Shown piece after piece: positions 42,116-51,966 of a DNA stretch of 64,000 nt. The stretch is taken from positions 1,488,001 through 1,552,000 of the forward strand of contig NZ_AP017457.1 of the NCBI RefSeq assembly GCF_002355535.1, given 5' to 3'. Each line of letters starts with the position of its first letter. Position 1 is the first letter of the stretch. The position numbers were made by a program, and so were the translations under genes. The notes beneath the pieces are model-generated. The model was not told the origin of the DNA and did no database searches. It was given only the letters and a program-made list of their open reading frames with translations. The DNA comes from Aurantimicrobium minutum (lineage in GTDB: Bacteria; Actinomycetota; Actinomycetes; Actinomycetales; Microbacteriaceae).

Positions 42116-43573
42116 TTAGCTCAGCTGGTTGCGCTCGACCCAGTCAAGGTATTCCGGAGTAATCGTTCCGGTGACGTATTCGCCTGTGAAGCAGCTCAGG
42201 TCAAGCCCGGTGAGGTTGGATCCTTCCATGATGGCTGCTTCCATGTCGGCAACCTCCTGATAGATCAGGTGATCTGCACCAAGCTCTTGAGCAATCTCCG
42301 GAATCTTCCGGCCGTGAGCGATGAGTTCTTGGCGCGAGGGCATGTTGATGCCATAAACATGGGGGTAACGCACGGGGGGAGCAGCCGAGGTGAAGGTCAC
42401 CTTGTTTGCTCCAGCGGCACGAGCCATCTCGACGATTTCGCGAGAGGTTGTTCCACGCACAATCGAGTCGTCCACGATGAGGACATTCTTGCCCTTGAAC
42501 TCTGTGGACATGGCGTTGAGTTTCTGACGGACAGAGCGCTTACGCTGAGCCTGTCCGGGCATGATGAAGGTTCGACCCACGTAACGGTTCTTGAAGAAAC
42601 CCTCGCGGTACTCCACACCAAGCGTGCGGGCAACCTGCATCGCTGAGGGGCGGGACGAATCTGGAATGGGCATGACCACGTCAATGTCACCCAGGGGGGC
42701 ATGTTGTGCAATGGTGGCTGCCAAACGATCACCCATACGCAGACGCGTTTCGTAGACAGAGATGCCGTTCATCACAGAGTCGGGACGGGCGAGGTAGACG
42801 TATTCAAAAGAGCAGGGACGAAGAATGGGGTTTTCCGCACACTGGTGGGTGTAGAGGGTTCCATCCTGAGTAATGAAGACGGCCTCACCAGGTTCCACGT
42901 CACGAACGATTTCATAGCCGCCGCTTTCGAGGACGAGAGATTCAGAGGCAACAACATAGTCAGTCTTGCCGTTGTCCATTTCGCGCTTACCCAGGATCAG
43001 CGGGCGAATGCCGAAAGGATCGCGGAAGGCAAGCAAGCCATGCCCAGAAATAATCGCGATAGCGGCGTAGGAACCCTCCACACGCTTGTGCAGGTTTGCA
43101 ACAGCGTGGAACACATGCTCGGGGCTCAAGTCAGAGCCAGAGATTGTGCTTTGTAGTTCAGTGGCAAGAACGTTGAGCAACAGTTCAGTGTCACTGGAGG
43201 TGTTGACGTGACGGCGATCAATGTTAAATAAGTCTTTGGTAAGTTCACGAGTGTTGGTGAGATTACCGTTGTGAACCAAGATGATGCCGTAGGGGGCATT
43301 CACATAAAACGGTTGTGCTTCTTCTTCGTTTGAGGCAGCTCCAGCTGTGGCATAACGCACGTGACCGAGGCCCACGTTTCCCACCAAGGTGCGCATGTCA
43401 CGAGTACGGAAACCTTCGCGAACTTGGCCCTTGGTCTTGTGCATGTGCAGGTGTGAACCATCTGCGGTTGCGATACCAGTCGAGTCTTGGCCACGGTGCT
43501 GCAGAAGCAACAGAGCGTCGTAGATTTGTTGGTTGACTGGCTCAGTAGAGACGATTCCGACGATGCCACACAT
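42116..43573 (-). CDS. purF: Amidophosphoribosyltransferase
   Basis: A 485-residue enzyme for the first step of purine synthesis, making phosphoribosylamine from PRPP and glutamine. The N-terminal Ntn glutaminase domain starts with the nucleophile C2 (MCGIVGIV). The PRTase domain has the PRPP loop VLIVDDSIVRGTTSREIVEMA. ATG 43573 is used because the catalytic Cys must be residue 2; the longer frame to 43645 is wrong. AGGAG lies 12 bases upstream. It is divergent from purM. Confidence 0.95.
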   Translation of the reverse strand: MCGIVGIVSTEPVNQQIYDALLLLQHRGQDSTGIATADGSHLHMHKTKGQVREGFRTRDMRTLVGNVGLGHVRYATAGAASNEEEAQPFYVNAPYGIILVHNGNLTNTRELTKDLFNIDRRHVNTSSDTELLLNVLATELQSTISGSDLSPEHVFHAVANLHKRVEGSYAAIAIISGHGLLAFRDPFGIRPLILGKREMDNGKTDYVVASESLVLESGGYEIVRDVEPGEAVFITQDGTLYTHQCAENPILRPCSFEYVYLARPDSVMNGISVYETRLRMGDRLAATIAQHAPLGDIDVVMPIPDSSRPSAMQVARTLGVEYREGFFKNRYVGRTFIMPGQAQRKRSVRQKLNAMSTEFKGKNVLIVDDSIVRGTTSREIVEMARAAGANKVTFTSAAPPVRYPHVYGINMPSRQELIAHGRKIPEIAQELGADHLIYQEVADMEAAIMEGSNLTGLDLSCFTGEYVTGTITPEYLDWVERNQLS

Positions 43574-43657
43574 GTGCGGTGGTAGCTCCTGAAATTTGAG
43601 GTGCGTAGAGGAGCTCTCGTGAGTTCCTAGACAAGTCTGGCACATCTTTCCTGAGGA

Positions 43658-43663
43658 TAGACT
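43658..43663 (+). promoter_or_regulatory. -10 box for purM (near-leaderless)
   Basis: TAGACT ends seven bases before GTG 43671. Confidence 0.5.
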
Positions 43664-43670
43664 TGAGGAT

Positions 43671-44777
43671 GTGAGCCAGAATTCTTCCTACGCACGTGCG
43701 GGTGTTGATACCGCAGCCGGTGACCTCGCTGTCGAACTCATGAAGGCCAGTGTTAAGGCCACCCATGGTGCTGAAGTTCTTGGCGGAGTAGGCGGATTTG
43801 CCGGCCTTTTCGATGTTTCTTTTCTGAAAAATTTTGATCGCCCACTGCTGGCAACCAGCACCGATGGTGTGGGAACAAAGGTTGCCATCGCTCAGGCACT
43901 GGATAAGCACGACACCATCGGTCAAGACTTGGTCGGCATGGTAGTTGACGACATCATTGTCTGCGGTGCTCGTCCACTGTTCATGACCGATTACATTGCC
44001 TGCGGCAAGGTTTACCCTGAACGCATTGCTGCCATTGTGAAGGGCATTGCAGATGCCTGCTCCTCAACTGGCACTGCCCTGGTCGGTGGAGAAACAGCGG
44101 AGCACCCTGGTCTGCTCGGTGTTGATGACTATGACGTTGCGGGTGCTGCTGTTGGTGTTGTCGAAGCTGCAGACGCATTAGGTGCTGAGCGTGTAGTGAA
44201 CGGCGATGTTGTGATCGCCATGGAATCTTCAGGATTGCACTCCAACGGATACTCACTCGTGCGTCACATTTTGGCCGAAAACAAGCTGAGCTACGACAGC
44301 ACCTCAGACGACTTTGGTGGCGTTGTGGGTGAGGTTCTTCTTGAGCCCACTCGTTTGTACACTGGACCACTCGTTGAAGTTCTTGGTGACCCCGCTCTGG
44401 CTGGAAGTATCCACGCCCTGAGCCACGTCACCGGCGGAGGTATCGCTGCCAACTTGGCACGGGTACTTCCGGTTGGCTCCTGGGTTGAGGTGGATCGTTC
44501 CACCTGGTCGCCCGGAAATGTGTTCCGTGTTCTCACCTCGCTTTCTGGTGAAAGCCTGGAAAGCACCGAGGGAACCTGGAACTTAGGAATTGGAATGTTT
44601 GCCGTTGTTTCCTCCGGGGCAGCATCCGCTGTGACTCAAAAACTTTCCGAGCTGGGTATTCCTGCATGGGTGGTCGGAATGGTTTCCACCTCCGAGCGTG
44701 ACTTCACCGGATTTGAACAAGGTGCCAAGGGCGTCAATGGTGGCGCTGTTCGTCTCGTCGGTAGCTACAGCAACTAA
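43671..44777 (+). CDS. purM: Phosphoribosylformylglycinamidine cyclo-ligase
   Basis: A 368-residue AIR synthetase. Seen are the N-terminal YARAGVDTAAGDLAVE, GGFAGLFD, LATSTDGVGTKVAIA, the DDIIVCGARPLFMTDYIACG segment and ALVGGETAEHPG, then HVTGGGIAANLARVLP. It closes the imidazole ring in purine synthesis. It is divergent from purF with 97 bases between, followed eight bases later by a TauE/SafE gene. Confidence 0.95.
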   Translation: MSQNSSYARAGVDTAAGDLAVELMKASVKATHGAEVLGGVGGFAGLFDVSFLKNFDRPLLATSTDGVGTKVAIAQALDKHDTIGQDLVGMVVDDIIVCGARPLFMTDYIACGKVYPERIAAIVKGIADACSSTGTALVGGETAEHPGLLGVDDYDVAGAAVGVVEAADALGAERVVNGDVVIAMESSGLHSNGYSLVRHILAENKLSYDSTSDDFGGVVGEVLLEPTRLYTGPLVEVLGDPALAGSIHALSHVTGGGIAANLARVLPVGSWVEVDRSTWSPGNVFRVLTSLSGESLESTEGTWNLGIGMFAVVSSGAASAVTQKLSELGIPAWVVGMVSTSERDFTGFEQGAKGVNGGAVRLVGSYSN

Positions 44778-44785
44778 GCATCTCC

Positions 44786-45547
44786 ATGATTCTTCCCCTC
44801 CTCATCACTGGAGCAGTGGGCGGATTTCTTTCTGGCTTCTTCGGAGTCGGCGGTGGAATCATCATGGTTCCGCTGCTCATGCTGTGGGCAAAACTTGATC
44901 AACGTCGTGCTTCTGCAACATCTCTTCTGGCAATTGTTCCTACCTCCATCGTGGGCGCCCTCACCTATGGGATTAACCAGCAGGTAGATTTTGCAGTCGC
45001 CGGTTTGGTGGCACTGGGAGCAATCGTCGGGGCACCGCTCGGTTCAAAACTTTTGCGCGTGCTACCCATAGCTGTGATCCACTGGACCTTCGTCGCCATG
45101 ATGCTCATCGAAGCCGGGCGTCTCTTGTTTGTGGCTGAACAGACAGGCGGCACATTCACGATGAGTGTGGGCAATGCCTTCGCGTTGATTGGTCTTGGAC
45201 TGTTGATGGGTGTTGCTTCGGGAATGCTCGGTATCGGCGGGGGAGTTATTGCTGTTCCGGTATTTATGTCGTTCTTTGGCCTGAGCGCACTACTGGCAAA
45301 AGGAACATCTTTGCTCGCTATGGTTCCGACAGCTATCGCTGGAACAATACCTAATCTGCGCGCAGGATTAGTCGTGCTCAAAGAGGGCTTGATTGTAGGA
45401 GCTGCCGCTGTGGCTGCATCATTTGGTGGGGTAGCGCTCGCGTTTATCTTGCCGGAGCGACTATCTACTCAGCTGTTTGGCTTGTTGCTGTTGTTTGTTG
45501 CACTGCAGAGCGCATATCGCAGAATGCGGGCCCAGAAAAAGAATTAG
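44786..45547 (+). CDS. TauE/SafE-family sulfite/organosulfonate exporter
   Basis: A 253-residue membrane protein with about eight hydrophobic segments in two repeated halves. Family repeats GFLSGFFGVGGGIIMVPLL and GVASGMLGIGGGVIAVPVF are plain. The family exports sulfite or sulfonates or takes up small anions. It follows purM by eight bases. Links to sulfur handling with the rhodanese at 16.7 kb are speculative. It shares an interlocked stop with DUF3073. Confidence 0.87.
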   Translation: MILPLLITGAVGGFLSGFFGVGGGIIMVPLLMLWAKLDQRRASATSLLAIVPTSIVGALTYGINQQVDFAVAGLVALGAIVGAPLGSKLLRVLPIAVIHWTFVAMMLIEAGRLLFVAEQTGGTFTMSVGNAFALIGLGLLMGVASGMLGIGGGVIAVPVFMSFFGLSALLAKGTSLLAMVPTAIAGTIPNLRAGLVVLKEGLIVGAAAVAASFGGVALAFILPERLSTQLFGLLLLFVALQSAYRRMRAQKKN

Positions 45548-45738
45548 GCAGAAGCCGTAGCTTCACTTTCCTCATCTTCGTCGTCTGGGTACAGGTCAGC
45601 CCACTTGTCCACGTATTCTTCACTGTCAGAAGCGTGGCCAATCTCTTTCTCGAGTGCAGAAAGGTCAGTAGCAGGGCTGAAGTATTTCAGCTCACGCGCA
45701 ACTTTAGTGTGCTTCGCTTTTTGACGGCCACGCCCCAT
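45544..45738 (-). CDS. DUF3073 protein
   Basis: A 64-residue protein that starts MGRGRQKAKHTKVARELKYFS and ends in an acidic tail (PDDEDEE). It matches DUF3073, a small actinobacterial protein found beside purM (as in mycobacteria). Function unknown. AAGGG lies seven bases before ATG 45738. Confidence 0.9.
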   Translation of the reverse strand: MGRGRQKAKHTKVARELKYFSPATDLSALEKEIGHASDSEEYVDKWADLYPDDEDEESEATASA

Positions 45739-45823
45739 GCGAGAACCCTTACCTTGCTCACCGGGAAAAAATCACCGGACACCAATGAAAAAATCTAGGC
45801 CGAGTCTAACATGAGCACGGCAC

Positions 45824-46207
45824 TCATGAGCTGAGCGGGCCACCGGAAATAACGTATCCAGCGCCAACAGCCAATAAACCTGCAGCAGTTGACCCAATGA
45901 TGTTTAGCCCCGCGATGACCCATTTTCCGGATTGCATGCGTTCCACGGACTCCACCGCAAAGGTGCTCATGGTGGTGAAACCTCCGCAGAAGCCAGCCAC
46001 CAGAATGAAGCCCAACTCGGTTGAGAGCACGGTGTTGATCAACAGTGCAGTGAAGACACCGATGAGGAAAGAGCCCACCACGTTGACAATAAAAATTGCC
46101 AACGGGAAGCCTTCCTTCTTGGGAGGCAACGCAACGGTTGCTCCATAGCGCAGCCCGGCTCCGAGGCCACCGGCAACGATTGCGAGAATAAAGGACAGTG
46201 CGTTCAT
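45824..46207 (-). CDS. crcB: CrcB/Fluc fluoride channel subunit (second gene)
   Basis: A 127-residue four-helix protein. The N-terminal GGLGAGLRYG motif and the central GFCGGFTTMSTFAVE motif with the FTT pore residues are those of Fluc channels. Two crcB genes in tandem usually encode a heterodimeric fluoride exporter. ATG 46207 overlaps the stop of the upstream crcB by four bases; a longer frame to 46423 has no family match. Confidence 0.91.
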   Translation of the reverse strand: MNALSFILAIVAGGLGAGLRYGATVALPPKKEGFPLAIFIVNVVGSFLIGVFTALLINTVLSTELGFILVAGFCGGFTTMSTFAVESVERMQSGKWVIAGLNIIGSTAAGLLAVGAGYVISGGPLSS

Positions 46208-46599
46208 CGTCGAGCTCCCTTCTTGCGGGGAGTTCCCAACCAGATTCCGAGCACTGCCGCAAAGAGGCTTGTCGCAATAGAGAGTGCGAGGAATGCGGCC
46301 GTCATCATCGGATTCTGTATCAGCAGTGCCTGCAACATGACACCAGAGAATGTGGTGAAACCGCCCAGCACGCCCGGGCCAATGCCCACCTTGAACCAGC
46401 GTGGAGTTTTCGGTTTGGCCCACAGGCCTGCAACCAAGAAACCTAAGACGAAGGAGCCCACAGCGTTGATGAGCATCGTGCTAGCGAGCGAGAAAGTTGC
46501 AAAGACGAGACTGAGAATGATGTCCAACAGGATGCGCAATGCTGTACCCAGTGCACCACCAATGATCACGGGTAAGAGATCTTTTTTCAGATCTTTCAC
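46204..46599 (-). CDS. crcB: CrcB/Fluc fluoride channel subunit (first gene)
   Basis: A 131-residue four-helix protein with GGALGTALRILLD near the N-terminus, AVGSFVLGFLVAG, and GVLGGFTTFSGVMLQ. It is the partner of the next crcB gene. Its start overlaps the end of the KimA-like gene by four bases, so all three genes may be one operon. No fluoride riboswitch was recognised upstream. Confidence 0.91.
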   Translation of the reverse strand: MKDLKKDLLPVIIGGALGTALRILLDIILSLVFATFSLASTMLINAVGSFVLGFLVAGLWAKPKTPRWFKVGIGPGVLGGFTTFSGVMLQALLIQNPMMTAAFLALSIATSLFAAVLGIWLGTPRKKGARR

Positions 46600-48653
46600 T
46601 CAGTGTCAGTCTTTTCGCGCTTAGCCGGAGTCATCGGCTTACGTGCAGGAGGACGTATGGGTTCACCACGACGTGATTGTCCGGGCACCGGACGAGAACG
46701 ACGGCCATAAATGAGGTCTGTGGAGTCCAGAAGCCAGGGCACCAGGGCGATGGCAACACCGTGCTCGAGCATAAGTTTCATCTTCAGGCGACGTGCCTTG
46801 TGGTTGTGCAGTGCATGCTCCCACCAGTGGCCCACGATGTATTGGGGTAGGTACACAGTCACAATCTCTGAACCGTGTTGTGCGCGGTGTTCACGGATGT
46901 GCTGAATCAGTGGCCAGCTGAGGTCGCGATAGGGCGAGCTAATAATTCGCAGCGGCAGGTGAATGTTTTGGCGTATCCAGTCCAACTCAAGTCGAGCGGT
47001 GGCCACTTCGTTGATTGAGACGTGAACGGCTTCGATGGAGTCGTGACGGGCAGCAATGGCGTAGTCGATGGCTTTGAGGATGGGCTTTTGCATCTTGCCA
47101 ACCAGCACGATTGCGTGGTCACCCTTCGCCCCGAATGTGGTGACAGCGTCAACAGCCACCTCTGCTTCAACGTCGCGGTAGTAGCGGTTCACACCAATCA
47201 TGAGTGTGAAGAGAATAGGCATAGCCAAGAAGACAATCCAGGCACCGTGGGTGAACTTTGTCACGGTGACGATGATGAGAACTGTGGCAGTGAAGGTTGC
47301 ACCTGTGATGTTGATCAAGCGTGAACGCTTAATGCTTCCAGGATTCTCAGGCTTTGTCTTGAGAAGTTTGGTCCAGTGCACGACCATGCCGGATTGGCCT
47401 AGCGTGAAGGACACGAAAACACCGATGATGTAGAGCTGAATGAGCTGGGTGAGGTTTGCTTGGAAAACCGTCAGGATCACTATGGCAGCAAGGCCGAGAG
47501 CAATAACACCGTTGGAGTAGATGAGGCGGTCACCACGAGTTTCCAACGACTTAGGTGCATAACCATCGTGGGCCAAGACGGATCCCAGAAGCGGGAAGCC
47601 GTTGAACGCGGTGTTTGCAGCTAGTAACAGCACCAAAGCTGTTCCAGCCTGGATGGCATAGAACAAGAAGGTGTTGTTGCCGAACGTGGCGGCAGCAATC
47701 TGTGCAATTAAAGAGCGCTGTGGAACCGTCTCACAGTTGGCATAGCCGATGAGGTGGCAGGCATCTTCGGCATAACGAACACCTGAGATGAAAGCCATGA
47801 TTATCAGACCCGCAAACAAGGTGATGGCAATGGCGCCCATAATCACCAGCGTGGTCTGAGCGTTCTTAATCTTGGGTGCACGGAAGGCGGGGACTCCGTT
47901 GGAGATTGCCTCAACACCGGTGAGCGCAGCACAACCACTGGCGAAGGAGCGCAAAAGCAGCAGAACCAGTGCCGCCTGGGCAACGCTTTCGCCTTGCACA
48001 AGATATTCGGAAGATTCAGCCACAGGGGGATCGCCCATGATGGTTCGGACCAGACCAACAACAATCATGATGAAGACGCTGGCTACGAAGAAGTAGGTGG
48101 GGATTGCGAATGCCTTACCTGATTCACGTACACCGCGTAAGTTAATGGCGGCCAAAATGATGACGAAGACAACAGCAAGCAGCACACGTTCCGGTGCCAA
48201 TTCGGGAATTGCAGAAATGATGTTGTCCACACCGGAGGCAACGGACACAGCCACCGTCATGACGTAGTCAACGAGCAAAGCAGAAGCTACAACAACACCG
48301 GCTTTTTCACCCAGGTTCTTGTGTGCAACCTCGTAGTCTCCACCACCGGAAGGGTACGCCTTGATGAGTTGGCGGTAACTGGCAATCACCACAACCATGA
48401 GCAAGATAACGCAGGCGGCAATCCAGGGCGCAAAGCTGAGGAAAGCAAGTCCACCGATGAGCAGAATCATCAACAACTCTTGAGGGGCGTAAGCCACGGA
48501 AGAAAGCGGGTCACTGGCGAAGATAGGAAGGGCTATGCGCTTTTTGAGAAGCTCCCCCTCGAGCATGGCTGTTGGGAGCGGATCACCAATAATCCAGCGT
48601 TTTGGTGACTTAGATTCTGGAATAGAACCAGTGGGTGTTTCTTCAGGACTCAC
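46596..48653 (-). CDS. APC-superfamily permease, KimA-like potassium importer
   Basis: A 685-residue protein with about 12 membrane segments (to about residue 460) and a C-terminal cytosolic domain of about 200 residues. The N-terminal IFASDPLSSVAYAPQE motif, GGGDYEVAHKNLGEKAG and GVEAISNGVPAF resemble the KimA/YdaO group of high-affinity K+ importers. The tail has the USP-like HAIVLVGKMQKPILKAIDYAIA. In Bacillus KimA is regulated by c-di-AMP; no such riboswitch is seen here. The start is GTG 48653. It overlaps crcB by four bases. Confidence 0.78.
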   Translation of the reverse strand: MSPEETPTGSIPESKSPKRWIIGDPLPTAMLEGELLKKRIALPIFASDPLSSVAYAPQELLMILLIGGLAFLSFAPWIAACVILLMVVVIASYRQLIKAYPSGGGDYEVAHKNLGEKAGVVVASALLVDYVMTVAVSVASGVDNIISAIPELAPERVLLAVVFVIILAAINLRGVRESGKAFAIPTYFFVASVFIMIVVGLVRTIMGDPPVAESSEYLVQGESVAQAALVLLLLRSFASGCAALTGVEAISNGVPAFRAPKIKNAQTTLVIMGAIAITLFAGLIIMAFISGVRYAEDACHLIGYANCETVPQRSLIAQIAAATFGNNTFLFYAIQAGTALVLLLAANTAFNGFPLLGSVLAHDGYAPKSLETRGDRLIYSNGVIALGLAAIVILTVFQANLTQLIQLYIIGVFVSFTLGQSGMVVHWTKLLKTKPENPGSIKRSRLINITGATFTATVLIIVTVTKFTHGAWIVFLAMPILFTLMIGVNRYYRDVEAEVAVDAVTTFGAKGDHAIVLVGKMQKPILKAIDYAIAARHDSIEAVHVSINEVATARLELDWIRQNIHLPLRIISSPYRDLSWPLIQHIREHRAQHGSEIVTVYLPQYIVGHWWEHALHNHKARRLKMKLMLEHGVAIALVPWLLDSTDLIYGRRSRPVPGQSRRGEPIRPPARKPMTPAKREKTDTE

Positions 48654-48730
48654 GAAAGGCTACTTTACGCCGATTCTTCCCACAGAGAACTCTCATTTGT
48701 TTATCGAAAAGTAGTGCCAGACTGAGACTT

Positions 48731-51700
48731 GTGTTTCTTTTAGCTAAAGCCAGTATGAAAAACCGCGCCCTCATTGCGCTGGTCACGGTCGTTGTTGCCA
48801 TTTTTGGTGGCCTTGCACTGACCAATCTCAAGCAGGAATTAGCGCCTAGCGTTCAGTTCCCTCAGCTGGCTGTGCTTACTGTTTACCCCGGTGCTGCACC
48901 CGAAGTGGTCAACCAGGACGTCTCTAACCCAATTGAAACAGCTATTCAAGGTGTTCCGGGTATCGAAAACACCACAGCGACCTCCAGTACCAACCTGAGC
49001 CTGATTTCTGTCTCGTTTACTTATGGCACTGACCTGATCATTTCTGAGCAAAAGATCAACCAGGCAATCAACCGCATCAAATCCCAGCTTCCGACCGATG
49101 TGGACCCGCAGGTCATCACCGGAAGCTTCAGTGATTTCCCTGTCATGCAGATTGCGGTCTCGAGTGATGTCAGCACACTCGAGCTAGCTGACCTGCTTCG
49201 CGCTTCCACACTTGGAGAAATCAAGGATGTTGAAGGCGTTCGTGACGCCGCTTTACTTGGTGCTCCAGAAAAGCGCGTCACGATCACTCCAGATTTCGGT
49301 GCGCTTCAAGCCCAGGGCCTCACAACAGCAGCTATCAAAGACACTCTTGATGCAAATGGTCTACTGATTCCCGCCGGTGAAATAACCGAGAATGACCAGA
49401 CACTCTCTGTTCAAATTGGTGAACGCATTACCTCAACAGAAGAGATTGCGAATCTGCCGCTCGTGGGGGCCAAAGGTCCCGGTGTTGTCACTATTGGTGA
49501 TGTCTCCACCGTTGAACTGACTAACGCGCCCGAAACAACGATTTCTCGCGTCAACGGTCAGCCCGCACTGACGATAGCTGTTACCAAGCTTCCTGGCGCA
49601 AACACTGTTGATGTGTCTCACGCTGTCAATGCTGTGCTCCCTGAACTCGAAGCAAGCTTGGGAAACAATGCCACCTTTACTGTTGTCTTTGACCAGGCTC
49701 CCTACATTGAAAAATCCATCGAGTCTCTGACGACCGAAGGTTTGCTGGGTCTGCTCTTTGCTGTTCTGGTGATCCTGGTCTTCCTGCTGTCGATTCGCTC
49801 GACCATTGTGACGGCAATCTCGATTCCCACCTCGGTGCTCATTACCTTCATTGGTCTTCAGGCGTCCAACTACACACTCAACATCCTTACCCTGGGTGCG
49901 CTGACGATTGCCATTGGTCGTGTTGTTGATGACTCCATCGTGGTTATCGAAAACATCAAGCGCCGACTTGTTCCGGGTGTAGACCGTGCTGAAACAATCG
50001 TGGATGCCGTTCGTGAAGTTGCTGGGGCTATCACGGCCTCAACAGCAACTACTGTTGCCGTGTTCTTGCCACTTGCCTTCGTGGGAGATATCACCGGCGA
50101 GCTGTTCCGCCCGTTTGCGCTCACAGTTACCATCGCTCTAGTTGCATCACTGCTTGTTTCATTGACTATCGTTCCCGTGCTGGCTTACTGGTTCCTTCGT
50201 GCACCATCGGAGACCGGCAAGCGTGCTGCCAAAGCTAAAGAAGCTGAGCTCGCCGGAGAAGAAAAGCCCGGCTGGCTGCAAAAGGGCTACCTGCCGATTA
50301 TCAACTGGACTCTCAAGCACAGCGTTGTCACGATTATTCTTGCCTTGCTCGTGCTTGTTGGCACCGGTGCAATACTGCCTTTGATGAAGACCAACTTCCT
50401 TGGTTCTTCCGGACAGAACACGTTCACTGTGACCGAATCCATTAAGCCGGGAACCAGCCTGGAAGCACAGGATGCAATGGCTGCCGATGTTGAAGGTGCT
50501 CTGCTTGACACCAAGGGCGTTGAGATTGTCCAGGTCTCAATCGGTTCTTCCGGTAACGCACTGCGTGACGCTTTTGTTGGCGGTGGAGATACCGCTATCA
50601 CCTACTCGGTCACCACCGTTGAAGGCGGCGACCAGCAGAAGATTCAAGAAGATGCTCGCATCGCTGTCGAGAAGGTAGCTGACAAGGACACCATCACGAT
50701 TGGTTCTTCGGGCGGTTTTGGCGCCAGCAGCGATATTGAAATCAACATCACTGCCCCCAACCAGGCTGACCTAGAGAAGGCTGCCGCTGAAGTTCAGAAA
50801 ACCATGGAAGCTCTGCCCGAGGCAAAGCAGGTCACCAGTAACCTCACCGAAGCTCGCCCCTACATTGCCGTGACCGTGAAGCGTACTGAGGCAGCTGAAG
50901 CGGGCTTCTCAGAAGTTGCTCTCGCGGGCTACGTTGCTCAGGCAATGCGACCCACCACTGTTGGAACGGTTGTGATTGAGGGAACCACTCTCGATATCTA
51001 TATCGCCTCTGAGGATCCTCCTGCAACGGAAGCTGAACTTGCAGCACTGATTATTCCCACCGCTCAGGGGCCAGTTCCTTTGGACACCCTGGCCACCATT
51101 GAGGTCAAAGATGGTCCCGCCACGGTGACCACGGTGAAGGGACAGCGCAGTGCTACTGTCACCATCACACCCAATAGTGAAGACCTCGGCACCGCAACCG
51201 CCGCTGTCAACAAGGCACTCACTACCCTCAACCTGCCAGCTGGTTCCTCAGCAAAGATAGGCGGCGTGAGCGCCGACCAGGCCGCTGCGTTTAGTTCGCT
51301 CGGTATTGCACTGCTGGTCGCCATCCTCGTGGTTTACATCATCATGGTGGCAACCTTTGGTTCCTTGCTTCAGCCGCTGTTGCTACTTATCTCAGTTCCC
51401 TTCGCGGCAACTGGCGCCATTGGCCTGCAGGTCATTACCGGTGTTCCACTGGGTGTCCCCTCTTTCATCGGTTTGCTCATGCTGGTGGGAATCGTGGTCA
51501 CGAATGCCATCGTGCTTATTGACTTGGTCAACCAATACCGGGCTAAGGGTCTGCCTGTTCGCGAGGCTCTCACCGAGGGTGCGACTCGTCGTTTGCGTCC
51601 CATCTTGATGACGGCGTTGGCCACCATCTTTGCTTTGATTCCGATGGCTGTAGGTATCACCGGCTCCGGTGGATTTATTTCTCAGCCTCTGGCCATCGTG

Positions 51701-51937
51701 GTGATTGGTGGTTTGATTTCTTCAACCGCACTGACCTTGATTGTTCTTCCCACCATCTACAACCTTGTTGAGGGCGGTCGCGAGAAGCGCAAGGCAAAGC
51801 GTGCAGAGAAGAAGCAGGCAAAGGCAGGAACACATGCACCAACTGCTTCATCTACTGAGCCCGTCTTTGACACTTTGGTCATCGATGACGATGGTGATGA
51901 TGATTCACCAATTCGTCGCCGTCGTTCAAATTCTTAG
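48731..51937 (+). CDS. RND/HAE1-type efflux transporter
   Basis: A 1068-residue transporter of the AcrB/MMPL-type RND superfamily with two repeats of six helices and large extracytoplasmic loops. Seen are VYPGAAPEVVNQDVSNPIETAIQGVPG near the N-terminus, GRVVDDSIVVIENIKR in the first half (the charged proton relay in TM4) and NAIVLIDLVNQYRAKGL in the second. GTG 48731 matches the family N-terminus (VFLLAKASMKNRALIAL); a frame to 48635 overlaps the divergent gene. No outer-membrane channel is expected in an actinobacterium, so it exports across the cytoplasmic membrane alone; the substrate is unknown. Confidence 0.87.
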   Translation: MFLLAKASMKNRALIALVTVVVAIFGGLALTNLKQELAPSVQFPQLAVLTVYPGAAPEVVNQDVSNPIETAIQGVPGIENTTATSSTNLSLISVSFTYGTDLIISEQKINQAINRIKSQLPTDVDPQVITGSFSDFPVMQIAVSSDVSTLELADLLRASTLGEIKDVEGVRDAALLGAPEKRVTITPDFGALQAQGLTTAAIKDTLDANGLLIPAGEITENDQTLSVQIGERITSTEEIANLPLVGAKGPGVVTIGDVSTVELTNAPETTISRVNGQPALTIAVTKLPGANTVDVSHAVNAVLPELEASLGNNATFTVVFDQAPYIEKSIESLTTEGLLGLLFAVLVILVFLLSIRSTIVTAISIPTSVLITFIGLQASNYTLNILTLGALTIAIGRVVDDSIVVIENIKRRLVPGVDRAETIVDAVREVAGAITASTATTVAVFLPLAFVGDITGELFRPFALTVTIALVASLLVSLTIVPVLAYWFLRAPSETGKRAAKAKEAELAGEEKPGWLQKGYLPIINWTLKHSVVTIILALLVLVGTGAILPLMKTNFLGSSGQNTFTVTESIKPGTSLEAQDAMAADVEGALLDTKGVEIVQVSIGSSGNALRDAFVGGGDTAITYSVTTVEGGDQQKIQEDARIAVEKVADKDTITIGSSGGFGASSDIEINITAPNQADLEKAAAEVQKTMEALPEAKQVTSNLTEARPYIAVTVKRTEAAEAGFSEVALAGYVAQAMRPTTVGTVVIEGTTLDIYIASEDPPATEAELAALIIPTAQGPVPLDTLATIEVKDGPATVTTVKGQRSATVTITPNSEDLGTATAAVNKALTTLNLPAGSSAKIGGVSADQAAAFSSLGIALLVAILVVYIIMVATFGSLLQPLLLLISVPFAATGAIGLQVITGVPLGVPSFIGLLMLVGIVVTNAIVLIDLVNQYRAKGLPVREALTEGATRRLRPILMTALATIFALIPMAVGITGSGGFISQPLAIVVIGGLISSTALTLIVLPTIYNLVEGGREKRKAKRAEKKQAKAGTHAPTASSTEPVFDTLVIDDDGDDDSPIRRRRSNS

Positions 51938-51954
51938 ACCGGCTGGCTCCTAGC

Positions 51955-51960
51955 TAGGCT
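51955..51960 (+). promoter_or_regulatory. -10 box for EamA gene 1 (leaderless)
   Basis: TAGGCT ends six bases before ATG 51967. Confidence 0.6.
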
Positions 51961-51966
51961 GGAGGG

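Noticed and set aside
43574-43645. N-terminal extension of PurF
   Set aside because: It would bury the catalytic Cys that must follow the initiator Met.
44786-45547. TauE/SafE gene as part of a cst-type persulfide operon
   Set aside because: It has no CsoR/CstR palindrome upstream and follows purM directly, far from the rhodanese gene.
45795-46277. Minus-strand frame of 160 codons over the crcB genes
   Set aside because: Out of frame with the two crcB genes, which have clear Fluc motifs.
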